A stretch of DNA of 64,000 nucleotides from JAIQFL01 sp035295745 (lineage in GTDB: Bacteria > Acidobacteriota > Terriglobia > Bryobacterales > Bryobacteraceae). This document shows, piece after piece, positions 8,387 to 16,633 of the stretch. The stretch covers positions 1-64,000 of the forward strand of contig DATGIL010000070.1 in NCBI GenBank assembly GCA_035295745.1. Reading direction: 5' to 3'. A program made the position numbers and the translations under genes. The notes beneath the pieces were generated by a model. It did no database searches. It was not told the origin of the DNA and saw only the letters and a program-made list of their open reading frames with translations. How positions within the stretch are numbered: the stretch's first letter is position 1; every line of letters starts with the position of its first letter.

Positions 8387-9427
8387 TCAGTTCCATCCGT
8401 GGGCGTTGCGCACAGCGATCATCGTCCGCAGCACGTCGTTCCAGGTTTGCTGATCGAGCATCACCGAGTTGGGGAACATGCAGCCGTCCCAGCAGATGTG
8501 CGCGAACGCGCGGGTGGGCTGGCCGTCATCGCCGCGCATCCACGCGCCCGCGTCGCGCACGATGTCGAGCTTGCCGTTGGGGTCGAGCGGCTGGCAATGG
8601 CGCCCCGTCTTGTCATGCGACCCCGAGCCTTTCACCGTGCCATCGTTCTGCGCTACGTGGAAATCGATGGTCCAGGGCCGTAGCGCGCTTGCCATCTTGC
8701 GATAGGCCGCCGCCAGTTGTTCCGGATTCCAGTCGAAATCGGCGGGGAGCAGTGCGTCTTCGGGCGCGTTGTATCCCATGGTGAAGAGCATGGTGTGTGC
8801 CATATCCGCTTGAAATCCAAGCGTCTTCGGCCGATTCACCATTTCCAATAGTTCCACATTGCGCCGCCAACTGTGCATGCCGGCCCAGCAGATTTCGCCT
8901 TCGGCCGCGAGCCGCTCTCCGAAATCCTCCGCAATGTCGCACGCCTCACGGAAGGTCTGCGCAATGCGTTTGGTGTTCCCGTCCGGATCTTTGGCCCAGT
9001 CACCCGCACCAGCCGCCGAGTCGATGCGGATGATCCCGGACTTCCTGGTACCCAGATCGCGCAACTTCTTTCCGATCCGGCACGATTTTTTCACCTGCGT
9101 CAGAAATGCGCCGCGTTCTGCATCGCTCCCCATCGAGGATCCGCCACCCGTGGGCGGCCACACCGGCGCCACCAGAGAGCCCGCACGCAATCCTTTCGAG
9201 GCGAGATTGTCGGCGAGGCGCTTGAGTTCGTCATCGGAAGAGTCGATGTCGGTGTGTGGAAGCGACAAGAAGAGATCGACGCCATCGAACCGCGCGCCGT
9301 CGACCTGGGCGTTGGCGGTGAGGTTCAGCATCGTCTCCAGGTCGATCGGGGGCTCCGAATTGGGGCCCTTGCCCACCAGGCCGGGCCACATGGCGTTGTG
9401 AAGCGCGGGGTACGCGTTGCCGTTCAT
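8387..9427 (-). CDS. sugar phosphate isomerase/epimerase-like TIM-barrel protein
   Basis: 346 residues from the ATG at 9427, which has GAGGA 9 nt upstream; the in-frame TTG at 9436 is less likely. The sequence is an AP-endonuclease-2 type TIM barrel: ARFDGVDLFLSLPHTDIDSS, GSLVAPVWPP, EGEICWAGMHSW, LGFQADMAHTMLF, IDFHVAQNDG. The regularly spaced Glu, Asp and His residues suit a divalent-metal site. Such proteins catalyse sugar epimerisation, isomerisation or 3-keto-sugar steps. It lies 18 bp after the cytochrome gene and abuts the dehydrogenase, so it should work in the same pathway. No signal peptide is seen. Confidence 0.85.
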   Translation of the reverse strand: MNGNAYPALHNAMWPGLVGKGPNSEPPIDLETMLNLTANAQVDGARFDGVDLFLSLPHTDIDSSDDELKRLADNLASKGLRAGSLVAPVWPPTGGGSSMGSDAERGAFLTQVKKSCRIGKKLRDLGTRKSGIIRIDSAAGAGDWAKDPDGNTKRIAQTFREACDIAEDFGERLAAEGEICWAGMHSWRRNVELLEMVNRPKTLGFQADMAHTMLFTMGYNAPEDALLPADFDWNPEQLAAAYRKMASALRPWTIDFHVAQNDGTVKGSGSHDKTGRHCQPLDPNGKLDIVRDAGAWMRGDDGQPTRAFAHICWDGCMFPNSVMLDQQTWNDVLRTMIAVRNAHGWN

Positions 9428-9445
9428 TAGAATCAATCCTCGTGG

Positions 9446-10087
9446 TTATTTGAAAAGCAGGCGGTCCTTCTTCGCCTCAATCTTCGCGGCATCGATGCCG
9501 GGCACTTTCTTGAGATCCGCAATCGATTTGAAATCGCCGTGCTCTTTGCGATAGCGGATGATCGCTGCGGCTTCGGAGCGCTTCAGGCTTAGCCCACTTT
9601 CGAAATCGATGGCTTCGGCCTGATTGACGTCGATCTTCGGGATTCCCTCGCCTGGATAGTTCTTGGCGAGATAATCCACCACAGCCTGGAACTCCTTGTC
9701 CGTTCCTTTGGCGCCCAGTCCAACCATCTTGTTCATGGTGGCCTGCCAGCCGTCGCGATCCTGCCGCAAGGAGATGGAACGCTCCAATTCGTGGCATTGG
9801 GAGCAGATCTTCTCTGTCTCGGCTTTGCCCGGACCATCGGGAAGTTGCGCGTATGCGGGCATGGCAAACAGTCCGGCGCAAGCCAAAATGTACGCCACTA
9901 TAGTAAACCGCGGAAAAAGAACGAAGGCCGCTTGCAGACGCTCGCGGCTCGCAATCCTTACCGCGGATTTGCAACCATCCAGCGAGCGGCGGCCGTGAGG
10001 AAGCGATCCCGCTGAACCGTTCTTCCGCTGCCGATTAGTGCTCAATATAAAAGCCGAACGCATAGAAATTGCCGTCGTAGGTCTCAA
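9446..10087 (-). CDS. exported cytochrome c-like / helix-hairpin-helix protein
   Basis: The open frame gives 213 residues, but the real start is unclear: the first ATGs (10087, 10063) overlap the upstream gene, while the signal-like segment TIVAYILACAGLFAMPAYAQ begins only at about residue 62, and the sole nearby alternative is a GTG at 9898. After the signal comes KICSQCHELERS, a CXXCH haem-binding motif, followed by a ComEA-like helix-hairpin-helix domain (IDVNQAEAIDFESGLSLKRS ... IADLKKVPGIDAAKIEAKKD). It probably carries haem c in the periplasm. The haem plus HhH pairing is unusual; electron transfer for the neighbouring oxidative genes is an inference. Confidence 0.75.
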   Translation of the reverse strand: MRPTTAISMRSAFILSTNRQRKNGSAGSLPHGRRSLDGCKSAVRIASRERLQAAFVLFPRFTIVAYILACAGLFAMPAYAQLPDGPGKAETEKICSQCHELERSISLRQDRDGWQATMNKMVGLGAKGTDKEFQAVVDYLAKNYPGEGIPKIDVNQAEAIDFESGLSLKRSEAAAIIRYRKEHGDFKSIADLKKVPGIDAAKIEAKKDRLLFK

Positions 10088-11624
10088 GATATACCTGTGT
10101 GCCGCCGCCTGACAAGGTGCCGCCGTGAACGAATGAGCCGATCGTCTTTGCGCTGTTCCACAGCTCCTTGCCGGTCCCGGAATCGAGCGCGTACAACACT
10201 GCCGGAGTCGATCGTTTGATGCGCTCAGCCGCGCTCAGCTTGGCATCAGTGGAGCGGTATTCCCCGCTCGACAATGCGAAGACTACGCCGTTGATCACCA
10301 TCGGCGCCAGCGGAGATACCATCTCGCGGGAAGTCCAGCCGGACTGCAGTTTCGTCGCGCTGCCTTCCTCCACCACCTTCCACGCGGTCACGTTGCTGCC
10401 GGTAGAGGCGAGAATCCAGCGAGTGCCATCGTTATCCTGCCAGCTCGCGAGGGCGGGTTCCGAGTTCGCTGCGTTCGCGACGGCCGGCGTTTTCGCCAAA
10501 GGAGTTTGGTGATCCGATCCGCCCAATGCCGCCACGTCGAGCAGATGAATGCTGCCGTCCTTGCCGGCCACCGCCAGCAACGTCTTGGACTTGTACGCAA
10601 AAATCACGGGCGTTGACGCGAATCCCGGCTTCGCGGAGTAGGTTTCGAGAGTCTTCAGAGTCTTGGCTTCGAGGTGAGCTACATCACCTTCCGTGGTCGC
10701 CACGTAAAGCGACCCATCGGTGTTGAACGCTGCGCCCAGCGAACCGGCGATACCGCCGTTCGCAGGCTTCCAGCTTGCCGACTCCTTCGAGACCAGGTCG
10801 ACCGCCCACAGTGCATTCGCCGCACCGCCGCAGCCGTCGACCGTGGCGACGTATGCTGCGTTGTCGACGATGATCAGGCCGTGCGCATTGGAATTCGCCG
10901 GAACGAAATCGATCGGAGCGCCGGTCTCATCGCCATTTGAAACCAGCATCGAGTGCAGCTTGCCGTCGCTCGAGATCGCGTACACGGCATTGGGTGCGCC
11001 TCGTCCGCCGCCGGGTCCTCGGGGCGGGGCCGCGCCTCGACCGCCAGGCACATCCGGACCGCGCGGAGGCGCACCGGGAGCACCCGCCCGAGCGGCCGCC
11101 GCCGTAATCGTGACTGCGCCCTCGCCAGGCTCACCCACCCCGCTGCGAGCGCCGCCGCGATTCCCGCCTCCCCGAGGCGGAACCCCTCCCGCGATTCCTG
11201 CCGGGGTGGGGCGTGAGACCTCGGCAGTCATACCTCCAGGGCACGCGGGCGTTGACGATTGTGCCATCGAGCCGGGGAGGGCCTTCTCCCACTCCAATCG
11301 TCCCAGGTCGACGTCGATCGCGAATACGTGATTTGAACTGCCGCCGAGGTGGGCGAGCGTGCGGAAACCGCGGTATCCGATGTAGCCTTCGAGGGTGACC
11401 GCGGAGGTGAGCGAGTTCATCTGCACCGGCTGGTTATTCAGCTTGACCTTCCACAGATATTGGAAGCCTGGCTTCTCCAGGCTTTCCTTCGAGATCTTGG
11501 GGTCGGTCCTGACCCAGAAACTGCGCTGCGCGTCGAAGCCGGCGGTGGTCCAGCCTCCGCCGCGTCCGAATTGAGCCACGGCGCAGGAGCAAAAGATCAG
11601 GAAGCTAGCGGTCACTCTTCGCAT
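10035..11624 (-). CDS. exported PQQ-like beta-propeller protein with Gly/Pro-rich insert
   Basis: 529 residues from MRRVTASF (ATG 11624, GGAGG 8 nt upstream; an ATG at 11639 is in frame but lacks this spacing). A signal peptide (SFLIFCSCAVAQ) is followed by PQQ/BamB-type propeller blades: YLWKVKLNNQPVQMNS, HVFAIDVDLGRLEWEKAL, AVYAISSDGKLHS, VLYALDSGTGKELWNS. A low-complexity insert rich in Gly, Pro and Arg (coded at about 10990-11215) interrupts the propeller. It is a paralogue of the gene at 12435-13985. The blades lack clear quinoprotein dehydrogenase active-site motifs, so a binding or scaffold role is as likely as catalysis. Confidence 0.85.
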   Translation of the reverse strand: MRRVTASFLIFCSCAVAQFGRGGGWTTAGFDAQRSFWVRTDPKISKESLEKPGFQYLWKVKLNNQPVQMNSLTSAVTLEGYIGYRGFRTLAHLGGSSNHVFAIDVDLGRLEWEKALPGSMAQSSTPACPGGMTAEVSRPTPAGIAGGVPPRGGGNRGGARSGVGEPGEGAVTITAAAARAGAPGAPPRGPDVPGGRGAAPPRGPGGGRGAPNAVYAISSDGKLHSMLVSNGDETGAPIDFVPANSNAHGLIIVDNAAYVATVDGCGGAANALWAVDLVSKESASWKPANGGIAGSLGAAFNTDGSLYVATTEGDVAHLEAKTLKTLETYSAKPGFASTPVIFAYKSKTLLAVAGKDGSIHLLDVAALGGSDHQTPLAKTPAVANAANSEPALASWQDNDGTRWILASTGSNVTAWKVVEEGSATKLQSGWTSREMVSPLAPMVINGVVFALSSGEYRSTDAKLSAAERIKRSTPAVLYALDSGTGKELWNSAKTIGSFVHGGTLSGGGTQVYLETYDGNFYAFGFYIEH

Positions 11625-11640
11625 CCAGAAGTCCTCCAAA

Positions 11641-11663
11641 TGGGCAGGATCACGCCTGCCCCA
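11641..11663. repeat. inverted repeat between the SGNH and second propeller genes
   Basis: TGGGCAGG-ATCACG-CCTGCCCCA forms an 8-bp stem in the 39 bp between the SGNH stop and the next start. No T-tract follows, so it is more likely a small dispersed palindrome or an mRNA-stabilising hairpin than a terminator. Confidence 0.7.
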
Positions 11664-12419
11664 CTACTTGCCCAGAGCCTGGGCAATGGCTTTCTCCGCC
11701 AGCGGGGCCATGACGCGATACCCGGCGTCGTTGGGAAGCAGCCCATCGCTGGTCAAATCCTTCTTAAAGTTGCGGCCTTCGGCCAGGGCCGAATAATAAT
11801 CGAGATACACCGACCCGCTGCGCGCCGCGTAGTCCTTGATCCAGCCGTTCAGACCGATGATCTTACCTTGCGGCCGGAGCGTTGTCTGCTTTTGGACGCA
11901 GTCGCAGACCGGAGTTACCGACGCCAGCACCACGCGGATGCCGTTGAACTTTGCAAGCTCCGTCATCGATGTGAAGTTCTCCGCCATCACGCCTTCAGTC
12001 GCGGGGCCGGTGACGCTCGCCAGATCGTTGGTGCCCGCGAGGATCACCACTACTTTGGGTTTGAGCGCGATCACGTCTTGCCGGAAACGCACCAGCATTT
12101 GCGGCGTCGTCTGCCCGGCGATGCCGCGGTTCAAGTACGGCTTGCCCGGGAAGAAGGCAGCTTCGCCGCGGCCCCAGTTTTCCGTGATTTCGTCGCCGAG
12201 GAACACCACCCGCTCTTCATCGGGTTTGGGAGGACGCAGTTCCGCGTCTTCGCTGCCGTAACGAACGAGGCCCGCCCAGTCAATAAGCAGGTGCCGCTCC
12301 GCTGCCAGACGGCGTTCGAGCGCCTGCACGCGCACATCTGCGGCTGACGTCTGCCCCCAAAGGCACGCTGCGCCGGCGAGTGTCCCGGCAATTGCCATCT
12401 GCATGGATAGCATGCGCAC
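11664..12419 (-). CDS. exported SGNH/GDSL-fold protein lacking catalytic Ser and His
   Basis: 251 residues with an N-terminal signal (AIAGTLAGAACLWGQ). The SGNH fold is plain: block I VVFLGDEITENWG, block II LNRGIAGQTT, block III VVVILAGTNDL, block V DLTSDGLLPNDAGYRVM. But the block I nucleophile Ser is Glu (E77, codon GAA) and the block V His of DGLHPN is Leu (L228, codon CTT); D225, the block II Gly and block III Asn remain. By family knowledge it should not work as an esterase and is probably a binding or pseudo-enzyme. It lies between two paralogous propeller genes (15 and 39 bp gaps), as part of the same run. Confidence 0.85.
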   Translation of the reverse strand: MRMLSMQMAIAGTLAGAACLWGQTSAADVRVQALERRLAAERHLLIDWAGLVRYGSEDAELRPPKPDEERVVFLGDEITENWGRGEAAFFPGKPYLNRGIAGQTTPQMLVRFRQDVIALKPKVVVILAGTNDLASVTGPATEGVMAENFTSMTELAKFNGIRVVLASVTPVCDCVQKQTTLRPQGKIIGLNGWIKDYAARSGSVYLDYYSALAEGRNFKKDLTSDGLLPNDAGYRVMAPLAEKAIAQALGK

Positions 12420-12434
12420 GCAGGAAGTTCCTCG

Positions 12435-13985
12435 CTATTTCTTGATGCCGAAGCAGTACAGGATTCCGTCGAACGTGCCGATGTAGACGCGGCCATTGGC
12501 CACCGAGAGGCCGCTCCAATGGTTCCACGATGCGATCTGATCGCCGCTCGACCAGAGCTCCTTACCGGTTTGCGCGTCGAGCGCGTAGAGCACCGCGTGA
12601 GTGGATCCGGGGATGCGACGCTCAGCGGTGTCGGCAAGACCCACGTCGGGATACGCCTGGTCGGTGTCTTCGCCGTTGCCGTACGCGAAGATCACTCCAT
12701 TGGCGATCACCGGCGGCTCGGCGCGATTCATGTCGCGCGAGATCCAGGCGGGCGACAGTTGCAGCTTGCCGTTCTTCTCTTCCACTTTGAAGGCCACAAT
12801 TGCACCGTCCTTGACCGGCCCGTTCTCGATCGGCGCTTTGAAGGCGGAGTGCTTGGGGCCCCAGATCGGGGTGAGCACCCAACGCGTGCCCTTGGCATCT
12901 TCCCAACTCGCCATCGAGCCCCAGATTCCGGCGGAAGCGAAGTTCACGTCCTCGTTACAGAGCAGCGGGCTGCGATACAGCGGCGTACGATGGTCGTCGC
13001 CGCCGATCGATTGCGTGTCCATCAGGTAGACGCGGCACTCTTTGCCGGCGTCCACCATCAGCTCTTTCCCCTTGTAGTTGAAGATGGCGGGGGTGACCTG
13101 CATGTCGAGGTCGCGCTTCACGAGCCACTCCGCGTTGGAGGGTCCATAGTAGTCGGCCAACTTCAACATTTTGGTCTTGGGGTCCTGCTTGAGGCCCACG
13201 ATGCCATCGCCGTAGGTGCCGTTCTCGGGATCCCACTTGCCGTCTCCAGTGCCGGTGTACATGGTGCCGTCGGCGCTGATGGCGGGCCCGGTGCGTCCCC
13301 ACATGCCGCCGCCGGCGGGTCCCCAACTGCCGACTTTTTTGGTGGCGAGATCGTACGCGTAGGCGATGTTGGGATTGCCGCCGCAGCCTTGTGCCGTGTG
13401 CGTGTAAAGCACGTTATTCCACAGGTTCAAGGCGTAGGGCTTGCCGTTTGCCGGCATGAATTTCGAAGGCGGCGCAACATCTTCGCCATCGGCAACGTTC
13501 AACTGGTGGAGTCTGCCGTCCCAGGACGCCGCGTAGATGGTGTATTTGCCATCGGCGCCCGCCGGGCCAATGACGGGCGTCGCGGTCAGGCCGCCCGGGC
13601 ACAGGATGCCGCCGCCCCGTCCGCCATTAGGGGGAGGCGGAACGGTGTTCTCGAAGTGCTTGCTCCAGATGACGGTGCCCTTCTCGACGTCGATGGCGTA
13701 CAGATTGTCCGAGACGCCGGCCTCGATGGCGATTTCGCGCGGCCCGTTGGGGGTGTTCACTTTGCTGACGATCAGCGGCGGGAAGAGGTTGTGCATCTGT
13801 CGGGGCTGATTGTCGAGCTTGATCTTCCAGAGGAGTTTGGTGTCCTGGACGGTGTCCGGAGCGAAGATCTTCTCATCTTTTTGCCAGGCGGTACGCTGGG
13901 GATTGCCGCCGTCTGTCAACCAGTCTGCTCCCCAACCGATCGCGCAACCGAGCGTGACCGTAATCATGGCGAGTAATCGATACAT
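12435..13985 (-). CDS. exported PQQ-like beta-propeller protein
   Basis: 516 residues from MYRLLAMI (ATG 13985, GAGGGG upstream; an earlier in-frame ATG at 14015 is less likely). Signal peptide (AMITVTLGCAIGWGADW), then propeller blades: LLWKIKLDNQPRQMHN, NLYAIDVEKGTVIWSKHF, YTIYAASWDGRLHQL, VLYALDAQTGKELWSSGDQ, GRVYIGTFDGILYCFG. It is clearly paralogous to the gene at 10035-11624 but without the low-complexity insert. It is the first gene of the eight-gene run ending in the LacI gene and lies about 90 bp downstream of a LacI-type palindrome. Export to the periplasm is likely; catalytic function is not shown. Confidence 0.87.
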   Translation of the reverse strand: MYRLLAMITVTLGCAIGWGADWLTDGGNPQRTAWQKDEKIFAPDTVQDTKLLWKIKLDNQPRQMHNLFPPLIVSKVNTPNGPREIAIEAGVSDNLYAIDVEKGTVIWSKHFENTVPPPPNGGRGGGILCPGGLTATPVIGPAGADGKYTIYAASWDGRLHQLNVADGEDVAPPSKFMPANGKPYALNLWNNVLYTHTAQGCGGNPNIAYAYDLATKKVGSWGPAGGGMWGRTGPAISADGTMYTGTGDGKWDPENGTYGDGIVGLKQDPKTKMLKLADYYGPSNAEWLVKRDLDMQVTPAIFNYKGKELMVDAGKECRVYLMDTQSIGGDDHRTPLYRSPLLCNEDVNFASAGIWGSMASWEDAKGTRWVLTPIWGPKHSAFKAPIENGPVKDGAIVAFKVEEKNGKLQLSPAWISRDMNRAEPPVIANGVIFAYGNGEDTDQAYPDVGLADTAERRIPGSTHAVLYALDAQTGKELWSSGDQIASWNHWSGLSVANGRVYIGTFDGILYCFGIKK

Positions 13986-14376
13986 AGAAACCCCTCGCAA
14001 GCGTTCTCGTTTCAAGTCTACCGCGGCGTGCCTTGCTACCTGGAGAGGCCGCGAAAAAGCTGCATTTCGGCGTGTTGAAACGATTCAAATGTCGCTCGTG
14101 GGGTAAGCATATATCGAGGGAAAAACGAAGTCAAGGCCCAGAAAGACTGCGATTTGGAGCCGGCACGATTCGCCCTCGAATTCGGGAGTTACGTAGCCTG
14201 TCCCCAGAACTGGGCCGGATTTGATGCTTATTTCGACAATCTGCCACGACCCAAAAGACGATTTGCAGAGTTTAAAATCCTTGAAATCGGACCTAAACCC
14301 TTTGCAGGGCGATCATGGGAATGGAATGTTACGCAAATCTGACACTTTCGTGCCGGAATTTGGGAAGTGCTTTCGT
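13986..14376. other. 391-bp intergenic region with divergent control sequences
   Basis: No supported gene. It separates the minus-strand catabolic run from the plus-strand TPR genes. It contains the LacI-type palindrome at 14075-14088 and AT-richer stretches (for example 14256-14290) that could hold promoters for either side; no clear -35/-10 pair stands out. Confidence 0.6.
14075..14088. promoter_or_regulatory. putative LacI-family operator
   Basis: TTGAAACGATTCAA: a TTGAA/TTCAA palindrome with a central ACGA, very close to the TGAAACG-TTCA-type operators of LacI-family sugar repressors. It is about 90 bp upstream of the ATG at 13985, first gene of the run that ends with a lacI-family gene. 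Autogenous control of the run is inferred, not shown. Confidence 0.55.
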
Positions 14377-15237
14377 ATGCTGGCTGACGGGGGAACAGGA
14401 TTGAGACTCCCACGGGTTGGCCCCCTATCGGTGCTCGCGATAATCGCGGCCCTCCTCCAGAGCGCGCCGCAAAGTGCCGAGCTGCAGTTGGAAGCTGCCA
14501 TCCATCGCGAGATGGTGCTGGGAGATTTAAAAGGAGCCATGCAGGCCTATCAGACCATCCTGGGGTCCGAGACCAAATCCAAAACAGTGGCCGCTCGGGC
14601 GCTCTTTCAGTTGGGTCAATGCGAGGAAAAGCTCGGACAGAGAGCTGCGGCCTACTCCTTTTACCAACGCGTCGTCACTGAATATGGCGACCAGTCTGAA
14701 ACCGCCGGCATGGCGCGCGCGAAACTGGCGGACTGGGAATCGGTTCCAACGCCCCGGAATCTCACCTTCGAGGAAGGCGTCGTGGGTAAAGTGCCTCCAG
14801 GCTGGTTTGTGCCGGCCCTGCCAAAAGACGCCGACTATCTCGCGGAATTGCGGCGTACCGGATGCCGGAGCGGTGTTGGATGCGCCGTCGTGCTGGTTCC
14901 GGCAAACGCTCCACGGCCTCTGAGCGACCTGATGCAGAGCTTCGGCGCCGGCGCCTATCGCGGCAAAGTAATCCGCCTGCGCGCGTGGCTCCGGCTGGAA
15001 GCGACGGATCCCGACGACCGCGCACAGATGTGGATCAGCGTCGACCGTGAGCATCATCGCAGAGGCTTTTACGACAACATGGACGACCGGCCGGTTCGCT
15101 CCTCCGATTGGACGAAGGCCGAAATCGTCGCCAGGATCGATGAAGATGCCGTATTCATTGATATCGGGATCATGTCGATCGGACGCGGCAGGGTATGGGT
15201 GGACGATGTTTCGTTCGAAATAGTCGAAACGCGCTGA
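14377..15237 (+). CDS. exported TPR protein with C-terminal beta-sandwich domain
   Basis: 286 residues from the ATG at 14377 (MLADGGTGLRLP), chosen because the membrane/signal stretch (GPLSVLAIIAALLQSAPQSA) follows directly; the frame is open further upstream without credible coding. Residues about 40-115 form TPR-like helices (MQAYQTILGSETKS, ALFQLGQCEEKLGQRAAAYS). The C-terminal half (NLTFEEGVVGKVPPGWF; DLMQSFGAGAYRGKVIRLRA; RVWVDDVSFEIV) resembles the carbohydrate-binding-like sandwich often joined to secreted peptidases or esterases in acidobacteria. The enzyme part is absent here. Function unknown. Confidence 0.75.
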   Translation: MLADGGTGLRLPRVGPLSVLAIIAALLQSAPQSAELQLEAAIHREMVLGDLKGAMQAYQTILGSETKSKTVAARALFQLGQCEEKLGQRAAAYSFYQRVVTEYGDQSETAGMARAKLADWESVPTPRNLTFEEGVVGKVPPGWFVPALPKDADYLAELRRTGCRSGVGCAVVLVPANAPRPLSDLMQSFGAGAYRGKVIRLRAWLRLEATDPDDRAQMWISVDREHHRRGFYDNMDDRPVRSSDWTKAEIVARIDEDAVFIDIGIMSIGRGRVWVDDVSFEIVETR

Positions 15238-15259
15238 TCTTCAGTAACGGAGACACAAC

Positions 15260-16591
15260 ATGAAAAGTGCATGGAAGGTCATGGCCGTAGTGGCCGTGTT
15301 GAGCGCGGAGACGGCGATGGGCCAACCGGCCGCCGCTCCGCAGAAAAACTACAAGAGCCAGGCGGAGTACGAGATCTACAACGAGGCGGCCAAGGACTTC
15401 GGCGCCAACAACTTTGCCAAGGCAATTACCGATCTCGATACCTGGAAGCAGCAGTTCCCGGAATCCGACTACAGCGGCGACCGTGAAGTGCTCTATATCA
15501 AGTCGTACATGGGCGCTAAGCAGTACGGCAAGGCCCTCGATGAAGCCGCAGACCTGTTCTCGAAAGGTCTCGATAAGGTCTTCAGCAATCCGAAGGACGG
15601 GCCCGGCCAGATGCTGCAGATCCTGTACAACGCCACCGTGGCCGTTCCAGCGGTGACCAATCCCACGCCTGCGCAATTGAGTGCCGGCAGCCAGGCCGCG
15701 CGTCAGCTTCTCACTTTCGACCGCCGGCCGGATGGCGTAAGCGACGAGAACTGGACCAAGCTCAAGTCCGACGTCCAAGCGCCCGCCAAGGCCGCGTTGC
15801 TGTATGTGGCCATCTATCCAGGCAACCAGGCGATGATGAAACAGCCCCGCGATTGCGTCGCTGCGGAGGCTGCTTACGCCAAGGCCTTGGCCGACTTCCC
15901 GGAGAGCTCTTCAATCGCTTACAACATGGCGACCGCGCTGAGCTGTCAGAAGAAAAATGCCGCGGCGATTTACGAGTTCCAGCGGGCCGCTGTGATCGAT
16001 GCCACGCTGGGAGGCACGGGTGACGCTAAGAAGATTGTGGCGACTGCCGATGGGGCCTACATACGCGTACATGGCAGCGACGAGGGCTTGGCGCAGTTAA
16101 AGGAGCAGGTCAAGAAGTCCCCACTGCCGCCTAACGGTTTCGATATCAAGACCGCCACCCAGATCATGGAGGAGAAAGAAGCCGAATTCGAAAAAAGCAA
16201 TCCTCAACTGGCATTGTGGATGAAGATCAAAGCAGCCCTCGCCGATACCAATGGTACCGAGTACTTCGAATCGCAGCTCAAGAACTCGGCAGTACCCCAA
16301 CTCCGCGGCACCCTGATCAGCGCCAAGCCTGCTTGCCGGCCGAAGGAGTTGCTCGTGGCAGTGCCGCTTCCCGATGCGCCGCAACCGTTACAGTCTGAGA
16401 TCACCCTTAAGCTCGACAAGCCACTTAGCACGAAACCTGAAGAAAACACGGAGTTTCACTGGCAGGGTGTACCTACCGCCTTCGTCCAGAGTCCCTTCAT
16501 GTTGACAATGGACGTGGAGACGGCGAAAATCGAGGGACTGAAGAGTGTACCGTGCGGCACAACGCCGCCGCGTTCCGGAGTTAAGAAGTAG
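15260..16591 (+). CDS. exported TPR-containing protein
   Basis: 443 residues. Signal peptide MKSAWKVMAVVAVLSAETAM ending near GQP, then helical repeats with TPR spacing: YNEAAKDFGANNFAKAITDL, VLYIKSYMGAKQYGKALDEA, AYAKALADFPESSSIAYNM. The C-terminal part (from about residue 350: RGTLISAKPACRPKELLVAV) is beta-rich and may bind a ligand. The preceding gene ends 22 bp upstream on the same strand, so the two may be co-transcribed. No catalytic motif is seen. Likely an envelope scaffold or stress protein; function unknown. Confidence 0.8.
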   Translation: MKSAWKVMAVVAVLSAETAMGQPAAAPQKNYKSQAEYEIYNEAAKDFGANNFAKAITDLDTWKQQFPESDYSGDREVLYIKSYMGAKQYGKALDEAADLFSKGLDKVFSNPKDGPGQMLQILYNATVAVPAVTNPTPAQLSAGSQAARQLLTFDRRPDGVSDENWTKLKSDVQAPAKAALLYVAIYPGNQAMMKQPRDCVAAEAAYAKALADFPESSSIAYNMATALSCQKKNAAAIYEFQRAAVIDATLGGTGDAKKIVATADGAYIRVHGSDEGLAQLKEQVKKSPLPPNGFDIKTATQIMEEKEAEFEKSNPQLALWMKIKAALADTNGTEYFESQLKNSAVPQLRGTLISAKPACRPKELLVAVPLPDAPQPLQSEITLKLDKPLSTKPEENTEFHWQGVPTAFVQSPFMLTMDVETAKIEGLKSVPCGTTPPRSGVKK

Positions 16592-16633
16592 GTCTGCCAG
16601 TACCTAGTACCGTTATCCGGTGGTTAACCATGG

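Noticed and set aside
12519..13976. 485-residue plus-strand frame opposite the propeller gene
   Set aside because: Shadow of the propeller codons; no signal, motif or ribosome site.
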